Below, piece by piece: positions 42,355 to 51,320 of a stretch of DNA of 64,000 nucleotides. A program made the translations under genes and the position numbers. Numbering within the stretch: position 1 is the stretch's first letter; the number at the start of each line of letters is the position of its first letter. The stretch is from JBHIKY01 sp042139015 (GTDB lineage: Bacteria; Bacillota; Bacilli; Bacillales; Marinococcaceae). The stretch spans positions 7,156-71,155 of the forward strand of contig NZ_JBHIKY010000020.1 in NCBI RefSeq assembly GCF_042139015.1, read 5' to 3'. The notes below the pieces were generated by a model, which saw only the letters and a program-made list of their open reading frames with translations, searched no databases and was not told where the DNA came from.

Positions 42355-43773
42355 ATGAACCGTCATCGAATCGGTTTGATATTAGGGCCTGTTTTATTTT
42401 GTCTGCTCTATTTCTTCCCTTCTATTACAGACTTGGGAGATGCTCCAAGAGCAGTTCTTGCTGTAACAGCCTGGGTAGCAGTCTGGTGGATTACAGAACC
42501 TATTCCGATTGCTGCAACCTCTCTTCTTCCATTATTCCTGCTGCCATTAAGTGGAGGCACAGAAGAAAGCACAGCCACTATGGCTTACGCTGACCCGATA
42601 GTCTTTATGTACATGGGCGGATTCACGATTGCGCTTGCGATTGAAAAATGGAATTTACATAAACGAATTGCCATGCATATTATCTCTATCATCGGCACAA
42701 GCAGCAACCGGATTATTTTAGGTGTCGGCATAGCAACTGCCGGCCTGTCCATGTGGATTTCCAACGCCGCCACAGCTTTAATGATGCTTCCAATTGCGCT
42801 TGCATTGATCAAGGAAGTGAAAGAGAAGAACTTTTTTGATGATAAATCATTTCATTCTTTTTCGAAAGGCCTTCTATTAACCGTTGCCTATTCAGCGTCT
42901 ATCGGCGGCCTGGCAACGCTGATAGGATCGGTTCCTAATGCTGCACTGGCCGGGGTAGCTAATCGTATGCTTGATGTAAATATTACGTTCGCCAATTGGT
43001 TTATGTTTGGATTTCCAGTGTCCATTGTAATGTTGATTGCTCTCTACTTTTATATTACAAAAATTCAGTTTCCTGTTGCGGATACTAAGAATATATCCTC
43101 TGATTTTGCTCACTCCCAGCTGCGGGGACTTGGAAAAATGAGCAAAGAAGAGAAATTAATTTTAGCAGTGTTCAGCTGTACGGCTGGACTTTGGATTTTC
43201 GGCGGTTTTCTCCCATTCGAATTAACCGATACTACAATTTCTATGATAGGTGCTACCTCCTTATTTTTAATTCCAAGCTTCTCAGAAAAAGGAGGACTAA
43301 TGCGATGGGAGGATATGAAAAATCTACCGTGGGGCCTCCTGCTTCTCTTTGGAGGAGGTTTATCGCTTGCTGCAGCTTTTGAGGATTCAGATCTTACAAG
43401 CTGGTTTGGTGAGATATTAACCAATTTACAAGCATTTCCTTACTTAATAATTATCATTCTACTTTCAGCCATGGTTTTATTTATGACGGAAATTATGTCT
43501 AACACGGCAGTTTCTAATATGCTTATGCCAATCAGCATCGGTCTTGCAAGCGGCATTGGTGTGGAGCCTTATGGAATAATGGCAGCGGTGGCCTTGACTT
43601 CCTCTCTGGCATTTATGCTTCCTATTTCCACGCCGCCGAATGCAGCGGTATTCAGTGCTGATTATCTGGAAATAGACGATATGATCAAAGCAGGATTTTG
43701 GCTTAATATATTAGGCATTATCGTTGTGGTATTAGCTGTATATTTCCTGCAGCCTTTAGTATTCAGTTTTTAA
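42355..43773 (+). CDS. SLC13/DASS-family anion:Na+ symporter
   Basis: 472 residues from the ATG at 42355, with AAAGGATG 8 bases upstream; an ATG-like start at 42316 has no site. About 11 to 12 membrane helices. DASS signatures: WWITEPIPIAATSLLPLFLL, MWISNAATALMMLPIALAL (first SNT motif), FMTEIMSNTAVSNMLMPI (second SNT motif) and MLPISTPPNAAVF. These transporters take up succinate, malate, fumarate or sulfate with Na+. Single gene with a strong terminator. Confidence 0.9.
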   Translation: MNRHRIGLILGPVLFCLLYFFPSITDLGDAPRAVLAVTAWVAVWWITEPIPIAATSLLPLFLLPLSGGTEESTATMAYADPIVFMYMGGFTIALAIEKWNLHKRIAMHIISIIGTSSNRIILGVGIATAGLSMWISNAATALMMLPIALALIKEVKEKNFFDDKSFHSFSKGLLLTVAYSASIGGLATLIGSVPNAALAGVANRMLDVNITFANWFMFGFPVSIVMLIALYFYITKIQFPVADTKNISSDFAHSQLRGLGKMSKEEKLILAVFSCTAGLWIFGGFLPFELTDTTISMIGATSLFLIPSFSEKGGLMRWEDMKNLPWGLLLLFGGGLSLAAAFEDSDLTSWFGEILTNLQAFPYLIIIILLSAMVLFMTEIMSNTAVSNMLMPISIGLASGIGVEPYGIMAAVALTSSLAFMLPISTPPNAAVFSADYLEIDDMIKAGFWLNILGIIVVVLAVYFLQPLVFSF

Positions 43774-44091
43774 TACGAACTGTGTTACCAGCATTTTAGA
43801 TATCAAAAAAGAGTCAAGTTTACATACAACCTGACTCTTTTTTTGTACAACTTGAAGAGAACTCTTTCGTCTATCACAAATCGCGATGATGAATCTATTT
43901 GATATAAAAAATTATGGTCATAAACAAAAAGTGGACTTTTGAAATAGGCTCTTAATTGTTAAAAAATTCCTTTGTTAATAATTTACTTTAATTAATAGTA
44001 CAAATTATGAAATGTGTGTATAATCAAAAACAAATATAATAGATAAAGTATTTTGCTAAGCGGTGTGACTATAGATGGAAGGGGTAAGCTT
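43774..44091 (+). other. Intergenic region before the HD-GYP gene
   Basis: This 318-bp AT-rich spacer contains the terminator at 43806-43842 and a TATAAT at about 44019 that could be the -10 of the HD-GYP gene. Nothing else seen. Confidence 0.5.
43806..43842 (+). terminator. Terminator of the SLC13 transporter gene
   Basis: AAAAAGAGTCA (43806-43816) pairs with TGACTCTTTTT (43832-43842), 11 bp, followed by more T. The A-tract on the other side would let it work both ways. Confidence 0.9.
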
Positions 44092-45534
44092 ATGTCCGCA
44101 GCTCCTGTCAGAAAATTTGTGCTAGAAGAATTAGAGAATATTGGATCTCCTTTACGATACGAAGAAATGTTTCATAATCCGGAAGATATTGATGATGCAA
44201 AAGAAATAATGATTCATCTGATAGCTGAACACGATTTAATCCCTCTGCTTAAGACGATGAAAAAACGAGATCATTATACTTTTTATCATTCCCTTGATGT
44301 TTTAATTATCGGTTGTCTACTGATGAATAATTTGTACAACGAACCAGAGAAACTAGAAGATGCTGCACTCGGCTTTCTTCTTCATGACATCGGCAAGATG
44401 AATCTGCCTCAGGAATTTGCTCATTTAAAAAGAAAATTAACTGTTGAAGAATTTGAGATGGTAAAGACTCATACCACAGAAGGCTATCAATGGCTGTTAG
44501 AAAACGGCTTTAGTGAAACCATCGCCAGGTATGCCTTAAACCACCATGAGAGATTAGACGGCTCGGGTTATCCCTATGGAAAAACCGAGGATGATTTCAC
44601 AATATCTGAAAAATGTTTAATGGTGGTAGATGTGTTCTCAGCCCTTACATTCGACCGGCCGCACCGTAATAAATTTTCAGTAACAGAAGCGATTCAAATC
44701 TTATTGCAGGAAGACAATACATTTGAAATGAATATGATTTTTTCCTTAATGAGTACGCTCAGATTAAATCCTCAGGAAAAAACCGGCTCAGCTGAACCAG
44801 CCGAGAAATTCGAAACGGTTGTTAAGCTTCATCCTCCTAAGAAATACACAGCTTCTGTAGATGCTATCATCAATTGGAAAAGAAATACATTGGCCGAATC
44901 CATTACCACCTTAACGAATGCCCTGGTAGAGGATGACCGCCGCGCAGCTTTTGAACTATTCTTTGAAATGTGCGATGGAATGTCTATTGAAAACATTTTT
45001 ACAAATGTAATCACACGCACGCTCAAGGAAATAGATCATCAATACAAAAATAATTATATTACAAAAAAGAGCTCGATTGATGCAGCTGCCGTCATTCAGC
45101 TCGTGGTTGACTACATGACCCGCGACCGCACGAGGAAACTGCCTATGAATGAGGGGAATGTTCTTTTAACTACCGGGCATTCCGATGACTGTATTTACAA
45201 AGAACCGGTTCTGACATGGTATATTACGGAAAATTTATTAAAGATTCACAATTGGTCCGTCGATACCCAGAGCTCCCGCCTGCATAAGTCAACGCTGATG
45301 GAATGCATAGAGAAAAATAAAGTCAACATTGTCGGCTTTTCCATTACGACGGAAGAAAGTTTTGCCGACTTTTCGGATAAGGCTGAGGCAATAAGGAAAA
45401 ATTTCCCGGAAGTTAAAATCACAGCCGCTCACAGCAGCCTGACAGCTATAAACAGAAACGTGATTGACTTTTATAATGTCCACCCGAAAAACTTTCTAAA
45501 GTATGCTAAAAAATGCCAGGAGAGCTGGAAGTAA
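44092..45534 (+). CDS. HD-GYP domain protein with a cobalamin-domain-like C-terminus
   Basis: 480 residues from an ATG at 44092 with GGAAGGGG upstream. Residues about 60-220 are an HD-GYP phosphodiesterase domain: FYHSLDV (His), FLLHDIGKMNLP (HD) and LNHHERLDGSGYPYG, the diagnostic HHExxDGxGYP. From about 255 the protein changes to a four-helix region (AAFELFFEMCDGMSIENIF, LKEIDHQYKNNYITKKSSID) and then an alpha/beta segment (GNVLLTTGHSDDC, NIVGFSITTEESF) resembling B12-binding-2 and B12-binding domains. The DxHxxG ligand motif is missing. Predicted to cleave cyclic di-GMP under control of the C-terminal sensor. The C-terminal assignment is tentative. Confidence 0.82.
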   Translation: MSAAPVRKFVLEELENIGSPLRYEEMFHNPEDIDDAKEIMIHLIAEHDLIPLLKTMKKRDHYTFYHSLDVLIIGCLLMNNLYNEPEKLEDAALGFLLHDIGKMNLPQEFAHLKRKLTVEEFEMVKTHTTEGYQWLLENGFSETIARYALNHHERLDGSGYPYGKTEDDFTISEKCLMVVDVFSALTFDRPHRNKFSVTEAIQILLQEDNTFEMNMIFSLMSTLRLNPQEKTGSAEPAEKFETVVKLHPPKKYTASVDAIINWKRNTLAESITTLTNALVEDDRRAAFELFFEMCDGMSIENIFTNVITRTLKEIDHQYKNNYITKKSSIDAAAVIQLVVDYMTRDRTRKLPMNEGNVLLTTGHSDDCIYKEPVLTWYITENLLKIHNWSVDTQSSRLHKSTLMECIEKNKVNIVGFSITTEESFADFSDKAEAIRKNFPEVKITAAHSSLTAINRNVIDFYNVHPKNFLKYAKKCQESWK

Positions 45535-45537
45535 GAT

Positions 45538-45714
45538 TTGAATACTTCGCTGAAAAGACCGAAAGCAGAGGGCGGGGATGATTATATAGAAATTTTTAAA
45601 ACTGCTGCATCACACAATGGGAAAAACGGAGCTGTACAGTTGAATTTTCATAATGGCCAGGCTTCTGCGGAAGGAACCATATTAACAGTTATTAATAACG
45701 AAACTACCACATGA
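45538..45714 (+). CDS. Possible small hypothetical protein
   Basis: A 58-codon frame starting at a TTG right after the HD-GYP stop, with GGAAG 6 bases upstream. The product (polar, HNGKNGAVQLNFHNGQASAE) has no membrane helix and no family I recognise. It could be a coupled small protein or the eroded end of a former gene. Confidence 0.25.
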   Translation: MNTSLKRPKAEGGDDYIEIFKTAASHNGKNGAVQLNFHNGQASAEGTILTVINNETTT

Positions 45715-45805
45715 AATTTACCCAGATCATTTAAGGATAAGGGCAGCATTACCTGAGTGATAAATTAATGGAGGCCAGATATAACATCCACTGAAAAGTA
45801 AAAAG

Positions 45806-45845
45806 CGCTTCCGATGATCAAAATTGATTGTCGGAAGCGTTTCTT
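45806..45845 (+). terminator. Terminator downstream of the HD-GYP gene
   Basis: CGCTTCCGA (45806-45814) and TCGGAAGCG (45831-45839), with an inner GATCA/TGATT-type pairing, then TTTCTTTG. Same stem as the terminators at 8113 and 38097. Confidence 0.75.
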
Positions 45846-45926
45846 TGATACTATAATTTAAACCGTAGACTGGAGGAGGACATCAGGTTCGCTAATTTAC
45901 TTAAAAACGGGCATATGCTCTTTTCG

Positions 45927-45950
45927 TCGAATAGCGGAACCAGTGTCCGC
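45927..45950 (+). repeat. Short dispersed repeat, copy b
   Basis: TCGAATAGCGGAACCAGTGTCCGC; see the copies at 38016 and 61354. It lies between the HD-GYP terminator and the end of the winged-helix gene. Confidence 0.4.
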
Positions 45951-45989
45951 AGAACCGATTGCTGCTGCTCGGCAGACCTATTTTAATAG

Positions 45990-46490
45990 TCAGTCCGATT
46001 TACTCCATACAAGAAAACAAGAACGGCAGTTTTTTGTAATTTCTTCCAACCGTTCCGGTTTTATGATTCGACAGTCAATCGTATCTAAATCTATGCTTAT
46101 TGTAACCTTATCCGGTCTGCGTGTAATAAAAAAGCACTCAAACTCCTTCGTGTTTCCACACTCACTAAAATAAACACTTTCTATATGCCCTTCTGAAATC
46201 ATTGGATAAATCCGATCCCAGTGTACAAATCGACGGACCATATGCTGAAGGTCCTGAAATGAAGCATGAGAGGTATTCGCCTTATACACTTTTGTATTCC
46301 CAACTTCTTTCATTTGAAGCAGACCCGCCTCTGTTAAATTATTCAATTCAACTCTAACTGCATTCGTGGAGTCGCCAAACTCCTTCGCAAGCTGACGCAG
46401 GTAGGCCTCTGAACGTGAATCAAGAAAAAATTTTAAAAGCAGGCGCAGCCTGGTTTTAGATGTAATTAGATGTTGGAGCAACAATTTCAC
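45990..46490 (-). CDS. Winged-helix transcriptional regulator
   Basis: 166 residues. The N-terminal 75 residues form a winged helix-turn-helix (AYLRQLAKEFGDSTNAVRVE, then LNNLTEAGLLQMKEVGNTKV). The C-terminal part (ESVYFSECGNTKEFECFFIT) resembles the nucleotidyltransferase-like tail of regulators found in polysaccharide loci. The start is a GTG; AAGGTGA overlaps it, so a TTG a few codons later is possible. The divergent or upstream neighbour is a CpsB-type phosphatase gene on the same strand, 172 bp away, suggesting a role in capsule or exopolysaccharide control. Confidence 0.7.
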   Translation of the reverse strand: MKLLLQHLITSKTRLRLLLKFFLDSRSEAYLRQLAKEFGDSTNAVRVELNNLTEAGLLQMKEVGNTKVYKANTSHASFQDLQHMVRRFVHWDRIYPMISEGHIESVYFSECGNTKEFECFFITRRPDKVTISIDLDTIDCRIIKPERLEEITKNCRSCFLVWSKSD

Positions 46491-46662
46491 CTTCTATGCG
46501 GAGGCTCTTACACTATCCGCAGTCATATTTTGTAGAATATATTTGCAGCGATTTATCAATAAACACTCTTATTTCATTATAAATATTAATAAAAAATAGG
46601 ACTAAATTCGATATTATTTTGGGTAAAGTACCCAATTAATGGATTATTTTTTCATTTTAACA

Positions 46663-47427
46663 TTAAAATATACCTAAGAACTTTCTCTTCTTGATCGGAT
46701 AGGGCTGATCAATAATAATATTTTTATTGGCTGCGATTCGTTCAGCATTTAATTTCAGTGTCTGTACTCGATATTGATCCAGTTTCTCTTCAACTTTTTC
46801 GTAGGCTGCTCCTAATTCGAATGGACGAGCATCTACGCTGTGCGCATCTGAAGCGACTGCATGCACGAGGTTATGGTTCAGCATCTGTTCAGCAAAGCTG
46901 CTTGATTTTTTATCCGCTCTGCCTGTTAAGGACTGAGCTGTTATTTGAGTTACCGCACCGCTTTTCACAAACTGATAGAGCTCCATTGGGTGCTCCTGGA
47001 AGTACTGATTTCGCTCTGGATGAACGATAACCGGAATATATCCTCTTAACTGCATGTCATAAAAAAGTTTTTTCGTGTAATTTGGCACCTCTTCAGGAGA
47101 GAACTCAATAAGCACATAGCGGCCACCGTTAATTGCAATGGCCTGCCCTGATTCAAGCTCATTTATTAATTCACCGTTCATGCGGTTTTCCTGGCCCGCT
47201 AGAATCGTGACACCAATCCCCTTATCACGCAGTATCTCATGCAGTTCATGAACACAATTGATAATATAAGGGCCAGGATTAACGTAGTCACTGTTATGGT
47301 GATGCGCGGCCGCCACAATAGTATGAATTCCTTCTTGTTCCGCTGTTTTAATAAGCTTAATGGTTTCTTCCATTGTCTGTGGTCCATCATCCAGTCCCGG
47401 CAATATATGTGAATGTATATCTATCAT
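46663..47427 (-). CDS. CpsB/YwqE-type protein-tyrosine phosphatase (PHP family)
   Basis: 254 residues, family length. PHP metal motifs: MIDIHSHILPGLDDGP, IVAAAHHHNSDY, LAGQENRM, VIVHPERNQYF and VASDAHSVDARP. Such Mn-dependent phosphatases dephosphorylate the tyrosine kinase of exopolysaccharide export. No kinase or glycosyltransferase genes are in the window, so it stands apart from a capsule cluster. GGGAGGT precedes the ATG. Confidence 0.9.
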   Translation of the reverse strand: MIDIHSHILPGLDDGPQTMEETIKLIKTAEQEGIHTIVAAAHHHNSDYVNPGPYIINCVHELHEILRDKGIGVTILAGQENRMNGELINELESGQAIAINGGRYVLIEFSPEEVPNYTKKLFYDMQLRGYIPVIVHPERNQYFQEHPMELYQFVKSGAVTQITAQSLTGRADKKSSSFAEQMLNHNLVHAVASDAHSVDARPFELGAAYEKVEEKLDQYRVQTLKLNAERIAANKNIIIDQPYPIKKRKFLGIF

Positions 47428-47757
47428 CGTTTTTCTTTGACCTCCCTGTCACTAAACAACGATTCGTGAGTATTCTCCTAAATACAGTATTGATAGATTA
47501 CCATGTTTTACTATAAAACTAAACTATATATAGTCACCTATTTATCTTCAAAATTCGAGCTTTTTTTGCGAATCATGGAGAATAGTAAAGTTTGTTGCAA
47601 AATAAACCATCTTATTACCTGAAATTTTATGTAGGTCTATCCTCTCGTTCACTATATTTAACAATATGTGTTTTTAGTAAACAGCTAAAACAGCAACCGA
47701 ACGCAAAAACCCCTTGTTCCATTTACTGTGAAACAGATCAAGAGGTTCATTTGTACA
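47428..47757. other. Intergenic region with AT-rich promoter-like sequence
   Basis: This 330-bp spacer holds the terminator of the flavin reductase gene at 47708-47747 and AT-rich sequence upstream of the phosphatase gene. No gene seen. Confidence 0.5.
47708..47747 (-). terminator. Terminator of the MFS/flavin reductase operon
   Basis: AACCCCTTG (47708-47716) and CAAGAGGTT (47739-47747) form a 9-bp stem with one G-U or mismatch; on the minus strand TTTTTGCG follows. Confidence 0.75.
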
Positions 47758-48390
47758 TTATTTGTTTTTGGGGAGGCGGAAGGAAGGACTGAGACTGGCA
47801 TAATCTCCAGCCAATCTGGCTAATGGCTTCCAATTGTCTATATCGGTTTTGTAGTTTCCAAGATAAATATCATCACTAAATCTCGCCTTTACGATTTCGC
47901 CGAGCACGAGGTGATCGCTCCCAACCGGAATGATCTGGTCTAATTTGCACTCAAAGGCTATTGGCGATTCTTTCAATGCAGGAGCGGCTATTTTTTCCGA
48001 AGCTTCAGGGGTGAGACCGGCTCGCACGAATTCATCCACTTCCGGTTCCACGTGCATTGATGACTCGTGCATGGCATCAGCAAGAGCTTCCGGTACAATG
48101 TTTATAACATATTCTTCTGTATCACGGATATTCGTAAGCGTATCTTTAATCGTTCCCCTTCTTTCCTGGACGCCCGGGCCAATTGAAACCAAAAGAGTAG
48201 GCGGCTGTCTGGAGGCAACCGTGAAAAAGCTGAATGGAGCCAGGTTATTAATTCCTTCTTTACTGATGGTGGAAATCCAGGCTATTGGTCTCGGGACCAC
48301 GGAACCGATAAGCAGCTTGTACATCTGCTTTGCTTCAAGCTCTTCCGGATAGAAGCTGATCGTTTTGTTTTTAAAAGGCTGTTCAGGCAT
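47758..48390 (-). CDS. Flavin reductase-like FMN-binding protein
   Basis: 210 residues. The split-barrel flavin reductase fold is indicated by YKLLIGSVVPRPIAWISTIS, NLAPFSFFTVASRQPPTLLV and FECKLDQIIPVGSDHLVLGE. It binds FMN and may act as an oxidoreductase or as the reductase of a monooxygenase. It overlaps the upstream MFS gene by 8 bp, so the two are translationally coupled. Substrate unknown. Confidence 0.85.
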   Translation of the reverse strand: MPEQPFKNKTISFYPEELEAKQMYKLLIGSVVPRPIAWISTISKEGINNLAPFSFFTVASRQPPTLLVSIGPGVQERRGTIKDTLTNIRDTEEYVINIVPEALADAMHESSMHVEPEVDEFVRAGLTPEASEKIAAPALKESPIAFECKLDQIIPVGSDHLVLGEIVKARFSDDIYLGNYKTDIDNWKPLARLAGDYASLSPSFRLPKNK

Positions 48391-49636
48391 TTACAGCATC
48401 TCCTCTCAATCGTTCCCGGTGCAGGGAATAAAAAATTATTCCGATAATGACAAGCATCGCTGCCATGCTGTACCATGCAGCTGCAAATGTTCCGGTTATA
48501 TCAGTGATAAGGCCGAACAGCGGCGGGCCGATTATGACTCCCCATGACCCCAGCGAAATGCTAAAGCCGGTAGCAAGTCCGGCCTGCTTCTGCGGAACCA
48601 GTTCTGTCGCTGCGTTCATCCACAGTCCATTAAAGCCGGAAACACTAAACCCAAAGGCAAGCGCCACAGCAGCAACCGCAAGAAAAGAGGTTCCCTCAGG
48701 AAATAGAGCGAGTATGGCAGCTGATCCCGCTGACATCAAAGCTATGATCGTCATAATAATCAGCCGGTTCCCGTAAAAATAACGGTCGCTGATGACCCCC
48801 CATGCTATTCTTCCTGCAGATCCGCTCGCTTCCGATAGAACCAACAGTACAGCAGCCAGTGCCACCGGCAGGCCTATGGATTGTGTGGAATAAATAATTA
48901 GGTACGTATTTAAACACATCTGTGAACCATTCAAGCCCATGGCTCCTATGCTCGTAATAAGCAGCGGGCGGTTTTTTACCATTTCTTTTAACTGCTGGAT
49001 AGTTAGACGCTTGTTTGTTTCTGGAGTTCTGCTTTCCTGGGCTTCAGCTGTATCACGATATTTTATATAGCTGAGCAGTCCGGCTGCGCTGAGCAGAAGC
49101 CCGATTCCGATAAATACAGGGCGCCAGCCGACGATATCTGCAAGCGGTACCAGCAGAAGAGCTGCAAAGGCAGAGCCCGCTGTTACCCCCATTTGTTTAA
49201 TGCCCATGGCTGTCCCTCTTTTTCGGTGGGAGAACCAGTATATAATGCCGCGGTTCGAGGTAGGATGCATCGCTCCATATCCACAGCCTCCAATGGCAAT
49301 AAGCAGCAAAAGCAGCCAGAACTGGTTAACCAGCGCTGCAAGGGCAAAACTAAGTCCCAAACAGAGCGAAACAATCAATAAAAGAGGCCTTGTACCTGTT
49401 CTATCTACAATGACTCCCGATGGAATCGCAATGAGAAATTGGCCTAGAAACAACGCTGCTGGAAGCAGGCCAATCTGGGCATTTGTCAAAGACAGGCCCT
49501 CGCCTATGAAAACACCGAGCGGCGCAAGGCTCCTGCCTACAAACGCGATCAGCACCTGGGCAAACAGGAGCCAAAACAGCATGTGCCAGGGGTTCAAGGG
49601 CTTTGTATGATGAAATGAAGCTTCAGTTTGGTACAT
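48383..49636 (-). CDS. Major facilitator superfamily transporter
   Basis: 417 residues with 12 membrane helices. MFS loop motifs: GVIVDRTGTRPLL (loop 2-3), YWFSHRKRGTAMGIKQMGVT and GRIAWGVISDRYFYG (loop 8-9). The GxKQxG pattern after helix 4 resembles transporters of organic acids and cyanate (NarK/OPA-like sugar or anion group). Coupled with the flavin reductase gene. Import or export of a substrate for that enzyme is likely. Confidence 0.85.
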   Translation of the reverse strand: MYQTEASFHHTKPLNPWHMLFWLLFAQVLIAFVGRSLAPLGVFIGEGLSLTNAQIGLLPAALFLGQFLIAIPSGVIVDRTGTRPLLLIVSLCLGLSFALAALVNQFWLLLLLIAIGGCGYGAMHPTSNRGIIYWFSHRKRGTAMGIKQMGVTAGSAFAALLLVPLADIVGWRPVFIGIGLLLSAAGLLSYIKYRDTAEAQESRTPETNKRLTIQQLKEMVKNRPLLITSIGAMGLNGSQMCLNTYLIIYSTQSIGLPVALAAVLLVLSEASGSAGRIAWGVISDRYFYGNRLIIMTIIALMSAGSAAILALFPEGTSFLAVAAVALAFGFSVSGFNGLWMNAATELVPQKQAGLATGFSISLGSWGVIIGPPLFGLITDITGTFAAAWYSMAAMLVIIGIIFYSLHRERLRGDAVNA

Positions 49637-49732
49637 GATATAGACCTTCTTTGGATGCTGGTTTTATTTCTTCTTGCTCCAGTTTAAAGTATTTTTTCAA
49701 TTTTTTCAGGAAAAAAGACTTCTACATCACTG

Positions 49733-49768
49733 AAAGTCCCCGCCTGCTGCTGGGGCAGTGGAGACTTT
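49733..49768 (-). terminator. Terminator of the symporter pair
   Basis: AAAGTC (49733-49738) and GACTTT (49763-49768) with inner CCCC/GGGG pairing form a compound hairpin 20 bp past the symporter stop codon; TTTC follows on the minus strand. Confidence 0.65.
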
Positions 49769-49790
49769 TCAGCTTACTATAGTTTTTCTT

Positions 49791-51317
49791 TCAACTGATA
49801 GAACGGTATTTTTCAGAGCTTTCAAGCTGAAGTGACGTTTTTTCTTTCATCGATTTTTTGTCCTCTTCGCTTACAGTCGACAGCATAGAACCACCAACGC
49901 AAATGATAAAATTCACAATTAGACCGAGTACACCGCCATGAATACCAAGGAAGGTACTATTGCCTGTAAGTGTCATTGCCCCTGCTATTACTGCCCCCGC
50001 AAGCATTCCCCAGAATACAGGACGTGCAGTCAGCCTCGACCAGTAAAGCCCGAGAACAAATGCAGGAAATACCTGCACTAGCAGTTCAAATTTGAGAACA
50101 AATATTTGATAAAGCGTACCAGGAGGATTCCATGCGATCATTAAGAGGAAAAAAACTACGGCAATTCCTGTAACTTTTCCTACCTTTACCTGCTTTTCTT
50201 CTGAAGCACTCTTATTAATAAAAGTGCCGTAGATATCCTTTGAGACCATGGAGGAAAAACTGAGCAGAACTGAGTCCGCCGTTGACACAATTGCTGCAAC
50301 AATACCTCCGAAGAAAAGAACCATTACCCAATAATAGAAGCTGTTAATCGTCGCTACTTCATTGGCAATCATTCCGACGAGCTGTTCAGACTGAGCCGTA
50401 TCAAGGTTTGGAAACAGCTGAATACCGATAATACCCACGAGAAATACGAAGCCAGTTGTGATCGGAGGCATCCAGGCCATTCGTGAAAGACTCTGTTTCA
50501 GTGTTTTTTCACTTTCGGAAGAATAAATACGCTGTACAGCATGAGGATAAATCGCCGCTCCGAATCCGACGAGAAGAATCATACTGACCCAGTTTACCGA
50601 CGTTTCCATCGCCGGCACACCGATTTTTTCCGGAGCCGTAGTCGCGATATCTGCTGTCAATCCGGTAAAGCCCGCTCCCGTTAAAGACAGTGCTCCGATA
50701 AGAAGTACAATAACTCCTGCCATGAGAACGACTCCCTGCATTACATCAGTAAATGCGACGGCTTTCATGCCACCGAGCCACTCATAGGTAAGCATAACAA
50801 GGACAAAGGCAATCACTGCCCATTCATACGGAATAGTGCCGCCCGTCAAGCCTGCGACTGCCTGGCCGATAGCGACAAGCTGTTCGAGCAAATAGTTTCC
50901 CAGACCCCATAGCATAAGAAAAATCGCAAGAATCGTGACACCTTTAGATCCGAACCTATAGTTGATCCAATCAGTCGGCGTAATAAAATTTTCACGCTTG
51001 GAAATGGCATACAGTCTCGGGGCAAACATTAAATAAATGCCGACGATGATTGTCATAAAAGGAATAGACTGAAGCCAGGAAAAACCATCCCGATAAGCAG
51101 TCGGAGCATACCCAACAATCGTGTTTCCGCTGTACTGGGTGGCATATAGTGTGAAAAACAGCGCAATAATTCCAAGGTTCTTACCAGCAAGATAATAATC
51201 TCCAAGCCTTTTATTCAATTTTTTCCCACGGCCGGCAAGCCAGCCAATGATAAGCATGATCAGGGCATAGACACTTAAAATGATCATTCCGTCTGAACCA
51301 GAGAAAGTGAGATCCAT
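49791..51317 (-). CDS. Sodium:solute symporter (SSS family)
   Basis: 508 residues with about 13 helices; start ATG behind AAAGGAGG. SSS features: GRGKKLNKRLGDYYLAGKNL, ATQYSGNTIVGYAPTAYRDG and GIVAAIVSTADSVLLSFSSM. The close match of the N-terminus to the pantothenate/PutP-like branch does not fix the substrate. It is preceded by a small membrane protein gene three bases away, and the pair has a cre box upstream. The CoA-transferase genes just upstream suggest an organic acid as cargo. Confidence 0.88.
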   Translation of the reverse strand: MDLTFSGSDGMIILSVYALIMLIIGWLAGRGKKLNKRLGDYYLAGKNLGIIALFFTLYATQYSGNTIVGYAPTAYRDGFSWLQSIPFMTIIVGIYLMFAPRLYAISKRENFITPTDWINYRFGSKGVTILAIFLMLWGLGNYLLEQLVAIGQAVAGLTGGTIPYEWAVIAFVLVMLTYEWLGGMKAVAFTDVMQGVVLMAGVIVLLIGALSLTGAGFTGLTADIATTAPEKIGVPAMETSVNWVSMILLVGFGAAIYPHAVQRIYSSESEKTLKQSLSRMAWMPPITTGFVFLVGIIGIQLFPNLDTAQSEQLVGMIANEVATINSFYYWVMVLFFGGIVAAIVSTADSVLLSFSSMVSKDIYGTFINKSASEEKQVKVGKVTGIAVVFFLLMIAWNPPGTLYQIFVLKFELLVQVFPAFVLGLYWSRLTARPVFWGMLAGAVIAGAMTLTGNSTFLGIHGGVLGLIVNFIICVGGSMLSTVSEEDKKSMKEKTSLQLESSEKYRSIS

Positions 51318-51320
51318 GTA

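Noticed and set aside
45943..46173. 76-codon plus-strand frame opposite the winged-helix gene
   Set aside because: It is antisense to a well-supported gene, lacks a ribosome site and has no recognisable domain.
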